Part shown: positions 1 through 13,190 of the stretch, piece by piece
Layout of the letters: every line of letters starts with the position of its first letter
Numbering within the stretch: position 1 is the first letter of the stretch
DNA from: Amyloporia xantha
Taxonomy: Eukaryota > Basidiomycota > Agaricomycetes > Polyporales > Adustoporiaceae
DNA: 64,000 bases
Assembly (NCBI GenBank): GCA_036971615.1
Contig: JAYKKR010000011.1
Location: 1-64,000 of the forward strand
Reading direction: 5' to 3'
Program-made: the position numbers and the translations under genes
Notes under the pieces: generated by a model
Database searches by the model: none
The model's input: the letters and a program-made list of their open reading frames with translations, nothing else
What the model was told of the DNA's origin: nothing

Positions 1-1797
1 GACATCCGCCACAGTCTTCATCTCAGAGTGCACCTCCTTCGACCCCAGCAACCCCATGATGTCCGACGACTGCTGCCCCAGGAACACGAACAGCTGCAAT
101 ATATATATATATATTTGTCAACATATGTCTCTCCATCGTAAGCACACATACTCACCCGAAGTGCGTCTTTGAACATCGTCGTCACCTTCTCGATCCGCAG
201 GTACGGCGATTGCAGGAAATCCCGCCCGTATCTCGTAAGAGACATCAGGAACTTCACCGCCCGCGGGTGCGCCCACAGCTTCAAAGTGATTCGCGTGCTT
301 CCGACGCGATTCCCCGTGCGCGACCGCACATCGTTCAGCTCCTTTTGCGAGCCTCGCATCGAACTTCCCCGGGACGTGGTCCAGCTCCCGCAACGCACGC
401 AGCGTCATCCAGGAAGTACTCGTCTTCCGTCTCGTAGAACCGATGCATCTCTCGGTTCCGAGACAGATGCAACCCCATCTCCGTACTCAACTTCTCTGTA
501 ATGCGTATTAATAAAAACATCCAATAACAATTCAATCGCACACTCACCGTAGACGTACACCTCCGCCGACCACATCGCCTTCTCCTCCAGACGTGCCCGA
601 GCCTTCTCGTACATCTCCACCAACTTCGTCCAGCATATCGTTCTCCACCTCCGTCCGCGCCGTCTTCGCTCTCAGCAACTCCATCTCCGCCTCCGCCTTC
701 ACGTACGAGTCCAGCAACCGCTTGCAGGTACATCGCGTTCGCCTCCCTCCGGTGGTGCCCGCCGATGATGTACACCTCCGCCGGTGCCAACGTACCGTCC
801 TCCAGCTCCGCCCGCGCACTGGGATCAATCTTCAGCTCCGGTAGAAGGTGTCCGGCCCGGCGCTGCAGCTCCCGAGGCGTCAGTGTATCGTCCAGGAACT
901 TCTCCCGAGATCGCGATCTGGATCATGTTCCCCGCTAGCAGCCCACCGTGCTCGACGTTCAACTCCGCCAGCAGCCGAGTCGCCTCCATCTTGTTGATCG
1001 GCCGATCGTTCCACTGGTGCGGAACGAACACCATCCCCAACTCCTTCGCGAGGAAGTCCAGCAACGGCACCCGCACATGCCCGTACAGCGCCTCCGAAAT
1101 CTTCGCCTCCAGCTTCGCCACCTCCTCCCCGCGTTCCTTCGAGTCGTCCGTCAGCCCGATCGCAGTCGTCATCTTCCGCAACGCATTCTAGATCCCCGTA
1201 CGATCGAACGTCAATATCACATCCATCCCGATCATGGAAATCTTACGTACCTCCGATCGCTCTGCTTCCCTCTCCGCCTTCGTCTGCTCGTCTTCCTCCT
1301 CCGCGGCCTCCTCCTCCCCGTCCCCGTCCCCACTCTCCCCGTCCCCGTCGCTCACCTCCTGCGCCTTCTCCTTCCCCTTCCCCTTCCCCTTACCTTTCGC
1401 CTTCGCCTTACCTTTCTTCTTCCCCTTCGCCACAGGAACAACCTCCTCCACCTCCACCACATCATCCTCGTCCTCGTCGATGACTGCGCCCACTTTCGAC
1501 GGCCCAGCGATCGTCGCCTGCTTCACAGGCGGCGCAGCAGGCTTCGACTGCCGACGTGGCGGCGCATACCCCTGCGGCACCCCAGCACGCTGACCGCGCA
1601 GCGTGATCGGCCGACTCAGCTGCGTCACAGCCGGCACTGTCCACAGTGTTATCCATGCACACACTCATAGGTATATGCTACTCACCTTCTCCTCCTCCTC
1701 CTCCTTCTCCAGAGCTGCTATCGATCTCCTCCACCTCAGGAGGATCTGGTTGCTTTCGGCGGCGGCCTCCAGTTGTTGTCGCTTTCTTTGGAGGCAT
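1..1797 (-). pseudogene. ParB-like nuclear protein gene, frame-disrupted, 3' end beyond the window
   Basis: Reading right to left, translation can start at ATG 1797 (MPPKKATTTGGRRRKQ), with a donor at 1685 and a likely acceptor before 1636. A Lys/Glu/Asp/Gly-rich basic-acidic linker follows, then a 66-nt intron (about 1254-1189) and an exon with KLEAKISEALYGHVRVPLLDF and NKMEATRLLAELNVEHGG. Further in, IIGGHHRREANAMYLQ (about 740-770) resembles the GxHRxxA motif of the ParB/sulfiredoxin-like fold; this is a family inference. The coding signal is clear in codon bias and composition, but it changes frame several times (near 905, 735, 635, 395 and 345) without plausible introns. The end nearest the window edge reads IEKVTTMFKDALR. 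Either this is a young pseudogene or the assembly has indel errors. No function is claimed. Confidence 0.5.
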
Positions 1798-1925
1798 GCT
1801 AAAGGTACGTCTCAGTTACAAGTGAAGTCGAGGCGTATCGAACGACCAACGCATCCCAGCGCCCAGTCGATCGATACGATCACTTGACTCTCACAGTCAC
1901 ATGCATCGCCCACACGTGCCTTCTT

Positions 1926-2315
1926 CACGCATCCACATGACCGAACGGATGCGCGATATCGAGAGTATTTTAGTGGTCTACACAAGTGCGCATATCGCGC
2001 TTCCGTTCGCTTGAACGGATGCGCGATCGATGGGGTAAATATATCCCCAAATGTATAGCCCCAAAGGGCAAAATACGCGCTTCCGCCCGCTCGTGCGGAT
2101 GCGCGTTGTTTGCACTTTGACACTACACACATTTACCCCGTCGATCGCGCTTCCGTTCGATCGTGCGGATGCGCGTTCGACGGGTATATGTGTATAGTAC
2201 CCGAGTGCCTCGAACGCGCATCCGCACGAGCAAACGGATGCGCGTTCGTGCATATACTTCACTTCTGTACATTCAGTACTACGTTCACGCTTCAGCACGC
2301 TCTATCCGAAGCGCG
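1926..2315. repeat. Array of six 30-bp imperfect palindromes, spaced about 70 bp
   Basis: Six copies of an imperfect palindrome with outer arms CGCGC/GCGCG and inner TTCCG...CGGAT lie at 1926-1955, 1996-2025, 2076-2105, 2146-2175, 2215-2244 and 2286-2315. Centres are near 1940.5, 2010.5, 2090.5, 2160.5, 2229.5 and 2300.5, so steps are 70, 80, 70, 69 and 71 bp. Four copies contain CCG-N10-CGG exactly; the first and last are degenerate. Intervening sequences are 39-50 bp, differ from each other, and some contain their own small inverted repeats. The array lies immediately upstream of ATG 1797 of the ParB-like gene and about 150 bp beyond the 3' end of the GST gene. Confidence 0.85.
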
Positions 2316-2468
2316 TTCTTTTCTCTCAACTCATATATTTACGGTATAGTACCCTACTGTACAGGGTTTCGCTACGTAAATGTACCTCCCCCATCCTAAT
2401 CGGACCTACCCAAACCCAGAAGGGAGGTAAGTGTACCCCAACCCAGTTACGAAAACCCTATATAATGA

Positions 2469-3311
2469 TCAAGCTTGACCCTTCACAGCTTCCCAAGATG
2501 GGCGTGAGCTGAGGCCCTTCCACCATCTATGGCAAAGCGAGTATTTCAGTGGTTAGTGATTGGATGTGGGGCCCCAGATTGTCATAGCCATGCTTACCTG
2601 GCAACGTTGGGCCTCGACTTGGAGGTGAGCAAATCGTAACCCATGAGCTCCAGTGTGTTCCCGAACGGGAGGTGGAACAGATCAGCGAGTGTTACTTCCT
2701 AGAAAGAACAGGCGATCGGCAGACGATCGGTGGAACAGCGACGGGGGATGCTCACATCACCTGCGAGATACGCAGACTTGGAGAGCAGGACCTCGTAGGC
2801 ATCCAATTTGCTGTTCAACGTCTGCACCAGGTTGGCGACGACCGCCTCGTCTGTGGTGCCGCCTGAATACCTGCGGAATGACCACGAGAATCATAATTAG
2901 TCTTTCAGTCGGTCTAATCAAAGAAGGTATTCTAACTCACTTCTTGAATATGACTTCCCAAGACAGCGCGTTCATGTACGGATCAAAGTTGCTAAGCTCT
3001 ATGCTCGCTGCCTGTTCGAATAGTGCGAACTTCTCCACATCCGATCGGTCGGGAAGGAGACTCGACGCCTTTCCGCCGTACTTGGTGACAAGGTAGCGGG
3101 CGATGGCGCGGCTTTCGAAGAGCCGGAAGCCGTTGTCGTCGATGTAGGGCACCTGTCCGAACGGCTGGCACTCGAGGAAAGTAGCTGCTTTGTGTTCGTC
3201 GGTGAGCATGTCCACCACGACGAGCTCGTAGGGTATGTTGAGCTCTTTGAAGATTAGCGCTGTGCGGCGCGTACAATGTGAGGGAGGAAAGCCATGGAGC
3301 TTGATGACCAT
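2469..3311 (-). CDS. Glutathione S-transferase (phi-like)
   Basis: Four exons encode about 219 aa: 3311-2941, 2870 to about 2757, one from about 2694 to 2609, and a last exon ending at TGA 2469-2471. The N-terminal thioredoxin-fold half starts MVIKLHGFPPSHCTRR and contains the cis-proline and Glu/Ser glutathione-binding stretch GQVPYIDDNGFRLFESRAIARY. The helical C-terminal half reads YSGGTTDEAVVANLVQ, then EVTLADLFHLPFGNTL, and ends RWWKGLSSRPSWEAV, a typical ending of fungal and plant phi-like GSTs. Such enzymes conjugate glutathione to electrophiles in the cytosol. The exon junctions keep frame throughout and the length is normal for the family, so the gene appears intact. It is divergent from the zinc-finger gene at 3971; the two share the interval 3312-3970 as promoter space. 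Confidence 0.9.
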
Positions 3312-3970
3312 TGTGATGAGCTCTGTTGATGGTAGGGATTCGAGTTGGTGGAAGAGTGAGAGGACGGTGCTGCCGAAGCGATGGCTGAAGTACCTTGTAT
3401 TATGTATGGGAACGGAATCTGTACCATGAACTCATGGCGCTTGGGACGAGAAACATTGGAATGGAAGCGGGTGATTCAGCGCGGGGCTACATAGACAGAA
3501 AGGGAAGGTTTGTTCTCACTGTTACGATGTGCGGTGAGACTGCTGTCTACTTCTTTCTCATGTGCATGAGATATTGGACCGTTCGTAGACATACGTGTGT
3601 CAGAAGAGCCTTTCGTTCGAAGTTGTACTTGTGTGAAGCAGTAGGAATCCGCTAGCGCAAGAATGGACTTGGGACTCAACTCATGCGTGAACCTCGGCAG
3701 TCACTGCTTTTCTCCTGCGCAAGGACGGCAGATATACAAAATGAAGAGTTTGAAGATCACCATCAACAGTTGATCGATCTCGAGGTCATTGATCTGACTT
3801 AGGCCGCAATTTGCACCTATCTTGTCGCATTATATTATAGCTACGGCCACTCAGTGCAGAACACTGTTGGAGGCTCGTACTTCAAAGCTAGTGCCTCGCA
3901 TGCTCGTACAAGGCACGTTTGCTCCTTCATCCACGTCGCTATCCGCCAGGAGAACACTGCACTATCTTAC
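3312..3970. promoter_or_regulatory. Divergent intergenic region between GST and zinc-finger genes
   Basis: No convincing gene is present. Short open frames here lack the codon bias and intron signals of the neighbours. The stretch must hold the promoters of both divergent genes; no single element stands out, apart from AT-rich sequence around 3815-3840. Confidence 0.5.
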
Positions 3971-5872
3971 ATGGCTACACCGGGCCCGTCAACTATTCAA
4001 GACGTGCGCACGGAGGAAGAAGAATACGGAGAAGATGATGAGGAATACGGCGACGACTATGACGATGAGGGCGACTACGATGCAGAGGCGGAAGAAATGG
4101 CTCGTCGCCTGCAGGATCAACTGCGTGCTGACATCGCCAGAGCTCAGCTGGAAGCTGCCGTCGCTGCAGCTGCTGCCCTACAAAATATACCACAGGCTAT
4201 TCCAACCGGTGCCCCGCAAGGCGCGTCTGGTACCGAAAGTCGACTCACCTCTCGGAAGAGAAGACATGATGCTGCAATTTTAACTATGAAGTCTATCCTG
4301 TCCTGCGTCTCTACCAGCTCCCTCGTGCGCGACACTCTGTCCACATTCACTGTTCCTGCAGCACGGAACACTAATGTCTTGGACATCTTCAACCAATGCA
4401 TCTCATCTGGTGTTGTTCCCAAAAACATCGCAAGACCCCTCAGTGAAGTCGTCGTCTCTCTCGCGAAATCTGACATTCTCTTTGCCTCTCTCCGAAACTC
4501 AGATGCCTCGGCGATCCAGCTCGACAAGGGTAAGCGTAAGAGGGACTTTCTCGACGACAGCCGCCAAGACGATGTCACTGAAAGGAGTTTCAAGAGACTG
4601 GCTGTCGACCAGCCAGACTTGTGTGCACAAGTCTCCGAAGCCGTCCGAGTCATCACCAACGCTTGCTCACAGCTCTCCGCTGCCCCGACGAGTCATCCTC
4701 CAGATCCGTCGGTAGTCTCGTCAATCCATCCTCAGCTACACCAGGTCTTCCTCTTCGCCGTGACGTCTGCGCCCCGCGCAGGCCAGCGGACGGCCACTCT
4801 CCAGGAACTCGCGGGACTCATCCAGATGGTCGGCGTCCTCAGCGGCATTCCCATCGGCACAAGCCCCTCCGTACCCCCACACGCCCACGCCCACGCCCCT
4901 CCATGGAGCAGCGTCCCGGGCGCACCGCTGCCCTGGGCTCCAGCAGATTTAGGCACAGCCGTGTACCCCTGCCTCGTCCCCACCTGCGCCAAGGTTTTCC
5001 ACAGGCTATACTCTCTCCGCGCGCACCAGAGGTGGCACACGCTCGTAGAGCGCCCGTACCGCTGTGCGCAGTGCCCGGCGTCGTTCGTGCGCAATCATGA
5101 TTTGAAGCGCCATGCGCGGCTCCATGACAAGAAGGCGTGGCGGTGTAGCGGATGTGGCAAGATCTTTTCGCGGAGGGACGCGATCAAGCGACATAAGGAC
5201 GCGCGGGGACGGTTTAGCGGAAAGGGCGGCGAGGCGGGGGTGGGGGAGAGCGTGTGCGCGTATGCGGAGGTGGAGGAGGTTGAGGTGGAGAAGGGCGAGG
5301 GAGACGAAGAGGCTAGCCGGAGAGCGAAGATGTGGAGTGATATTGCTGCAAACCAGATGGTCAGCGGGCCATATGGCGGGCCCGCTGGTGTTCCGGGCGC
5401 GGACGATGGGCGGATGGAGGAAGGCGAGATTGAACTTGGAGTTGTACATGAGGCGCAAGGCATTGTGCTACAGCTGCACGGACTATTGCAGGCGTATGTA
5501 GCGACGGGCCTAGGAGGCCCGTCTGCGGCCAGTCAGTCGCATGCTCCCCACGAGAGCCAGGTGACATTGGCCAGTGTCATTGCTCGTACGCAGCAGTTCC
5601 AACCCCCGACCTCGGCGGATAAATGGACAGGGACCAACTTCGCTGGGAATCGTACAGATTCTGGTAACGATGTTCCACACGACGCTCCTGTTACTGCGGC
5701 AGCTCCTAGTGCCTCATCTCTATCGACTACTCTGTCCCTTTCGCAGGAGCAAACGAGGCTACTCGAACAGGCCATTGCCCAGGCAGCGTTAGCGGCGCAA
5801 GCACAGGCAGAAGCAGAAGCTGCGCTTGAGGAAGAGGGCTCGGGCTCTGAGGGGGAAGATGATACATACTAA
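3971..5872 (+). CDS. C2H2 zinc-finger protein (probable transcription factor)
   Basis: A single uninterrupted exon encodes 633 aa from ATG 3971, the first ATG in this frame (MATPGPSTIQDV). An acidic stretch rich in Glu, Asp and Tyr follows, then an Ala-rich helix. Residues around 330-415 carry three C2H2 fingers: CLVPTCAKVF with HQRWH, CAQCPASF with HARLH, and CSGCGKIFSRRDAIKRH. These are expected to bind DNA in the nucleus. Upstream there are Pro- and His-rich segments (HAHAHAPP). The C terminus is Gln/Ala/Glu-rich and probably coiled coil (EQAIAQAALAAQAQAEAE), ending with an acidic tail, a possible activation surface. A TCC-type nuclear signal (RKRR, KGKRKR) is visible near residues 90 and 190. 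Targets are unknown. Confidence 0.85.
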   Translation: MATPGPSTIQDVRTEEEEYGEDDEEYGDDYDDEGDYDAEAEEMARRLQDQLRADIARAQLEAAVAAAAALQNIPQAIPTGAPQGASGTESRLTSRKRRHDAAILTMKSILSCVSTSSLVRDTLSTFTVPAARNTNVLDIFNQCISSGVVPKNIARPLSEVVVSLAKSDILFASLRNSDASAIQLDKGKRKRDFLDDSRQDDVTERSFKRLAVDQPDLCAQVSEAVRVITNACSQLSAAPTSHPPDPSVVSSIHPQLHQVFLFAVTSAPRAGQRTATLQELAGLIQMVGVLSGIPIGTSPSVPPHAHAHAPPWSSVPGAPLPWAPADLGTAVYPCLVPTCAKVFHRLYSLRAHQRWHTLVERPYRCAQCPASFVRNHDLKRHARLHDKKAWRCSGCGKIFSRRDAIKRHKDARGRFSGKGGEAGVGESVCAYAEVEEVEVEKGEGDEEASRRAKMWSDIAANQMVSGPYGGPAGVPGADDGRMEEGEIELGVVHEAQGIVLQLHGLLQAYVATGLGGPSAASQSHAPHESQVTLASVIARTQQFQPPTSADKWTGTNFAGNRTDSGNDVPHDAPVTAAAPSASSLSTTLSLSQEQTRLLEQAIAQAALAAQAQAEAEAALEEEGSGSEGEDDTY

Positions 5873-6082
5873 AGTTATTGTGATTAAGACATATGACCTT
5901 ATTTCTCATCTTTGGATCTTAGCCCTCAAGCTTGGCAGTGTTCCACAGCAGATCTGTAATCAAATCTCCCGTAGTCTGTCGCGACCCAAATACAACTAAA
6001 GGGAATAAAAATTATGTGCATGAGTCGTGCGACTGGTAATCTACTTGCAGACAGGGACCGTGAAGCATAAGCTGTCTACCGC

Positions 6083-8054
<1,972 letters not shown>

Positions 8055-8177
8055 GTGAAGAAATGAGGATTGGATGGACGAGGGAGGGACGGCGGGGATG
8101 GTGGTGGTACGATGGTGTAAGCTGGGACGGACGACCAGCGGACGACCCGCGGCCGATCCGCCACCGAGCATACACCT

Positions 8178-8250
8178 GGGTTAGGGTTACCTAAGTACAG
8201 GCTGTACAGCCTGTACTTACATAAATACTACTTTTCTTTTCTTTTCTTTT
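8178..8250. promoter_or_regulatory. Perfect 28-bp palindrome with telobox-like sequence and CTTTT repeat
   Basis: Between the divergent LPD1 and WD40 genes lie, in order, a telobox-like GGGTTAGGGTTAC (8178-8190), a perfect 28-bp palindrome (8192-8219, half-site TAAGTACAGGCTGT) and a short (CTTTT)n tract (8231-8250). The palindrome is about 140 bp upstream of the LPD1 start codon, a reasonable place for a dimeric activator site. Binding proteins are unknown. Confidence 0.7.
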
Positions 8251-8589
8251 CTCGACCATTTACTTCCAATGCAGCTGGTGCTGTCCAGAGATTTCTCTTC
8301 CTACGACACTCGAGCTGGACGACTCGGTTCCTGGCTGATTTCGCCCAAATCGCCCGAGTCTTTCATTCTCCTAGCATCTGTGCCTCTTCACCTGATTTAG
8401 CTTGCTGAGTTACCTGGGGAGTATTTGGCATACACCGCACTGTGAGATGCATGCGCATCGCATTATACAGTAGCGCTAACCACACTGCCTCATGGCCATG
8501 TCGTCCAGCGCTCCTTATTATGCTACCTCTCAGTGCTCACCACTCATTGCTTTAAACTTCCCTCTGCTCTCCAACCTGGCACTCTGACG

Positions 8590-11222
8590 ATGAACAGCAT
8601 CACGACAGCGGATGCCGTCTACGCCTCCCAGCTGTTTCGCTGTGGGGAGGGCTTACCTCTATGGTTCCCTGAGCCGACCAAGCACGGTGAAGTGCTAATC
8701 GGAGATGTGGGCTACATGCGCCACGGTGCTTTCTATCGCCTGTTCAACGCGATGAACCGTGCAGATCACCCAATCAACAGTACTTATGGCGTTCCGAACG
8801 AAATCTCCTACAAGCCCTTCGTTCAATCACAATTCGGCTTGAATCAACAGCCCGCCGCCATCGCCCCTGGAGCCATATGCAGCAAAAGCCTCACAAAACT
8901 GGCAGTCAGCGGCGAAGTAGGAACGTGAGTGGTCCGTCGCTCAAGTCAGCGATTGGGTTCTCACTCTTCGTATCAGACATGGGATTGAAGCTGGTTTCCA
9001 CTTCAAGTGCACCGACGATCAAGGCGCACTGTTAGTCCTCAAGGAGGCTGCTACCCGAGAGGAACTCCATCCGAGTCGCAGAATGGCCAATTACATGCAC
9101 CAGAACTTTCCAAGCTGGTACACGTATGCAACGGAAACATTGGATGTCGATCTGCAGCAGGAGGATATTATGTTCGTACGAGGATGGGTGAAAGCGACGC
9201 AATGGGCGGTGGCGGCGATCACGCATGAAGGTCGCGAGGCGAAGCTGTCCTTTACGGGTGATGCTGGATCATTAGCCGATGCGGCGTTCTCTATACACAA
9301 GTCCCAAGAGGTGTCTAACTATTACGCACATCGTTCCGGACCGCTGGGAAGGCCACATAAGGAACATCGCCACCGCCATTCTTCATCATCAGTACAGTCT
9401 GAGGACCGTGGCGAAGTTAAGGAGCGTGAAGAACATTCAAGTGAACACAAGATGGACCAGTGCATCTTCTTGCATTACTACAAGCTCAAGAGGAGACGAT
9501 TTCTGGGCTTTAAGAAATTAGAGGCGGCGGCGGAACCTCGCGACCCCTCAGGTCCTCCGGAGCCCGACGACTTTGGTGTCGAAGCAGTTCCAGTGGTAGA
9601 ACGGGTGCGCTCAACTTTCATCCACTTTGTGGTGCCCTTTGCTAAGCCCCTTTGCAGCCGTATGACCCTGTTGACGCTATTCTGGACTACATTCTTGAGG
9701 TATGTCCTCACCGCATTTGTCGTCATTTCACATACTCATCGCGGATATTAGCATTCCGATGCAGACGTGGCGATCGCTAATGATCACGATATCATTGCTT
9801 TGTGCAACGTATGTTATTACTGTCTTCATACCTCTTCGCGTCCCAATGAACCTGTTTCTAGGGTAAGGAAATCCCAGAAGACATATCAGCATTTCTACAC
9901 GGTATCCAAGCTCAAATTGAAGTGAATGAAGACGGACGTCGGTCGTTTCATTACCGCGCGATTACTTTATGCTAACATTCATCGCAGTCGGAATGCTTTC
10001 TTTCGAGACCATAAACCTCGATCTAGCTCCTGCACAGACTGGCGACGCTGTATCCAAATTAGCTGACGGCCACCCTTCTGAAGAAGCGCAAATACCCCCT
10101 AAAGTTGACAATGATACCACCGACCTGGGGAGGTCAGATGTTCCTAACGATAATGCCGAGAAGAAGGTGATAATGCAAGACGTCGGCCCAAGCACTGTCC
10201 TGGGAATCGAGGCAGATGTACATAGAGGCTGCGTCTGTGCGCTCGCGTACTCTCCCAATGGTCTCTACATTGCGAGTGGGTTCGAAGACGCCGCTATTGT
10301 CATCTGGGATGCTGCAACCGGACGCCGAATCAATGAGTTGCATGAGCACTCGGACGCCATATGCTCCCTCGCCTTCTCCCCTAACAGCTCCGAGCTCGTC
10401 TCTGGGGCGCGCGACCGATGTATTATCGTGTGGGACGTTGGCTTGGGTCAGAAGAGCATGCAGCTCATGGGGCACGAAGGCTTTGTCGACTCTGTTGCAT
10501 TCTCACCAAACGGCCGTCTCATAGCGTCAGCATCGGTGGACTTCACCGTCCGGCTATGGGATGCGATGACGGGTGCTCCGCTGTCGGTGTCAGCGGGCCA
10601 TAACGCGATGGTCATGCTCGTCGTCTTCTCACCCAATGGGTCTCGGCTCGTGTCCGCGAGCGCCGACTGCATCGCGCGAATTTGGGACACGGCGACAGGC
10701 GAACAGCTGTCCGTTCTTAGGGGCCACCAGGGTGTCATCTACTCGATCAGCTTCTCGCCCGATAACCGCCGTGTAGTGACTGGCTCGGACGACGGAAGTA
10801 GCCGGATCTGGCACCTCGAGTCGGGCGAGGAACTCGTCATCCTGCGCGAGCACACGGGGTCGGTGTGGGCGGCGACCTTCTCGCCCGACGGGAAGCAGCT
10901 GTTGACGGCGGCGAGCGACAGGACGGTGAGGATATGCGATTCGTACAGCGCGGAAGAGATCTCCACGATCGATGGCGGAGACGGGCTGGTGAATGCACCG
11001 ATGTTCTCGGCTGATGGGCAGCTGGTGTGTGCGGGGGCGGAAGACCACTCGATCAGGGTTTGGAGCGTGAAGACCGGTCAGCGCATCGCTGTGTTTGAGG
11101 GGCACACGGATAATATCAGCCATTTGCGCTTTTCGAGGGATGCGAAGCGGATTGCGTCGGCTTCGGATGACAGTACTGTGCGTGTCTGGAATCTACCGGC
11201 CGCAGGACCTGTCCCGGTTTGA
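8590..11222 (+). CDS. WD40-repeat protein with uncharacterised N-terminal region
   Basis: Six exons (8590-8924, 8977-9604, 9658-9699, 9752-9808, 9862-9937, 9988-11222) join in frame to give about 790 aa. ATG 8590 ([16 protein letters not shown]) is the first ATG in frame. The N-terminal half is not recognised; it has a His/Ser/Glu-rich patch ([13 protein letters not shown]) and a basic [12 protein letters not shown], then the short exons [14 protein letters not shown] and [18 protein letters not shown]. The last exon holds eight WD repeats ending IVIWD, IIVWD, VRLWD, ARIWD, SRIWH, VRICD, IRVWS and VRVWN, enough for a closed propeller. WD propellers are protein-interaction platforms; the partner is unknown. 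Bursts of very regular repeats ([14 protein letters not shown]) are typical of expanded basidiomycete WD families. Confidence 0.85.
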
Positions 11223-13190
11223 AGCAGTTCTTGATGTGTACGAGTACATGGGGGAGGGAGGGATCTATGGACGGACGGACTGTATCATAACATAGGATAT
11301 CGATCGCGGCTTTCGTGCGTGTAGCTTTGTATATTTTATTGTTTCAAGTACCACATTGTCACGGTGCAGATCGTGGTATGGAGCTTCTGGAATACATGTC
11401 ATAATGGATTTACTATTACCTCTTGTGGCATGAATATAAAGAGAGGGACATGAAAGTGCTCCTGCATGTCCGCTAAACGTCCCTCGACGTACGCAAATAT
11501 GTGAGCTCGGTATGGCGGCTATCCATCCACTGTCGACAACCATATTGGCAGTGGGCTATCTATCCAGACATGGGCGACCAATTAGGAACGCATTGCTCAC
11601 GTCGTCCCCACAATATGTGATAGCGCTCTGCGACAGGTGAAGGATAAATCGGCCGTCGTTGTTGGTCTTTGAGGCAAGAGATAGTGAGCTCCGTGGACGA
11701 CTCCGCCAACGTGGTCGCGCTCGTGCGGTCGGCACGCAGCTGAAGGCGTGTTCGTGCTGCAACGGGGACTTCTCAGCCAAGACCTGGAACGCACAAATTG
11801 AACTTGAGCACGATCGGTGCGGCAAGGAGGCCTTGCCAGTATACGCACGCACGGGTAATCTGAGTCAGCATTCTGGCGCCATACTGAGCAGGCCAAAATG
11901 CGGGACCTCGATGGATGGCAAACCCGGTATTGTAGCAGCGCAATAACCCACAATGTACAGACGAGCCGGGCAGTAACGACTGCTATGAGTTACATGCAGC
12001 GTTCGTCGTCCGGTGGGTTGACTCGCCAGGTTGAGACGGCTAAGTGCCCGGTTGGACAGAGCAGGCCAGGTCGACGACCATCATCTTTGTGCAAATCGGC
12101 CGGTCTCGAGATGCAATTCTGCTTCCCAGTATAGTGGTCCTAGGGGAATCGGGCAGTTCTATAATAGCTTTTACACGCAGACTGACGCGCGGAGAGGTCA
12201 ACAACGGGACTTTGGCGAGTGTGGGAGGCCGACCGAGGTGGAAGCGGTCTTTCAGTCTCGCCAGGTTATGTGGTAAGAACAAACTGCAGCCAACGGGCGA
12301 GGGCAATGGACGCTACTCAGTTGTCCGAGGGTGAAACTGGGATGCCATTTGGGCACGAAGACGGGTGAAGCTGGGCCAAGGTGCGCATTGGGCGGCGAGT
12401 GAAAGGAATGGAAGTTTATTGGGATTCATGGGGTATTTGCACGCTAAACTGTCAGCTGTTCAGGAAGGGAACATGGCTGTGGGCAGGGTCCTGGATTACA
12501 GACCTCGAAGGCGCTGGCCAGGATGAGGAGGCTTACTGTCACGGTACGAAGACTGCTCTTTCCACGTACACTTGAATCGCAGCAGTTGGGAACTTTGGCC
12601 GAACGTCGAAGTAATATAAATAACTAGACGTGCACTATAAATACTGACCTTTGTGGTATTGATAGACAAGCCTTCATCGGGGCCCGGGCGATGGTCAGCT
12701 CTGGGGATTGGGGGAACGGACCATCGACCAGTGGCGGCGTACGCGCGCTCGAGAACAGCGACAGCGACAGTACGCGGGACGACATCGACATCGATGAGAC
12801 TGACAGGAAACGACGACCGACTAGCTAAGCCTGGTGCCAATGTTCCGGTTGTCCTCGACGTTGTGTCACCACGCGTTGGCACGTGGATTCAATCAGCGGA
12901 GCCGAGTGCCTGGGCGTGCCTGGAGAGTCGATCGCGATCAAACGGATGTTCTACTCAGCGTTCTGCTCGACGCCAGCCAGCCATGGCGACCGTTGCCTCG
13001 TCGTCCACACCGTCCTCCTCCTCCTCCTCCTACTTAAACCCCGCACAATCCTCCGCCATGCACTCGCTTTTCTTTCCTCTCTCAAGTGTCGTTGAACGGC
13101 CGTTCCCTTCCGACCGAGTGTCGCCTTCACTTCATACTGTCAGCTCAGGCCAGCACCACCTTCCTTCATATTCACCTTCTTTATACAGAC
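11223..13190. other. Long intergenic stretch, no supported gene
   Basis: Open frames up to about 200 codons occur on both strands, but they overlap each other, have no recognisable domain and show no consistent intron structure. The last 250 bp is pyrimidine-rich (TCC repeats near 13005-13030) with CTACTTAAACCCC at about 13030, and is likely the promoter and leader of the secreted repeat protein at 13191. Parts of 11600-12350 could be an untranslated transcript or a decayed gene; nothing decides this. Confidence 0.4.

Noticed and set aside
1926..2315. CRISPR-like array: 30-bp repeats with about 40-bp spacers
   Set aside because: Repeats are imperfect palindromes that differ at many positions, spacers are partly related and structured, no cas genes are present, and the DNA is fungal. 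It is better explained as a promoter array.
3854..3970. Longer start for the zinc-finger protein
   Set aside because: The upstream extension begins with GTG; the first in-frame ATG is 3971.
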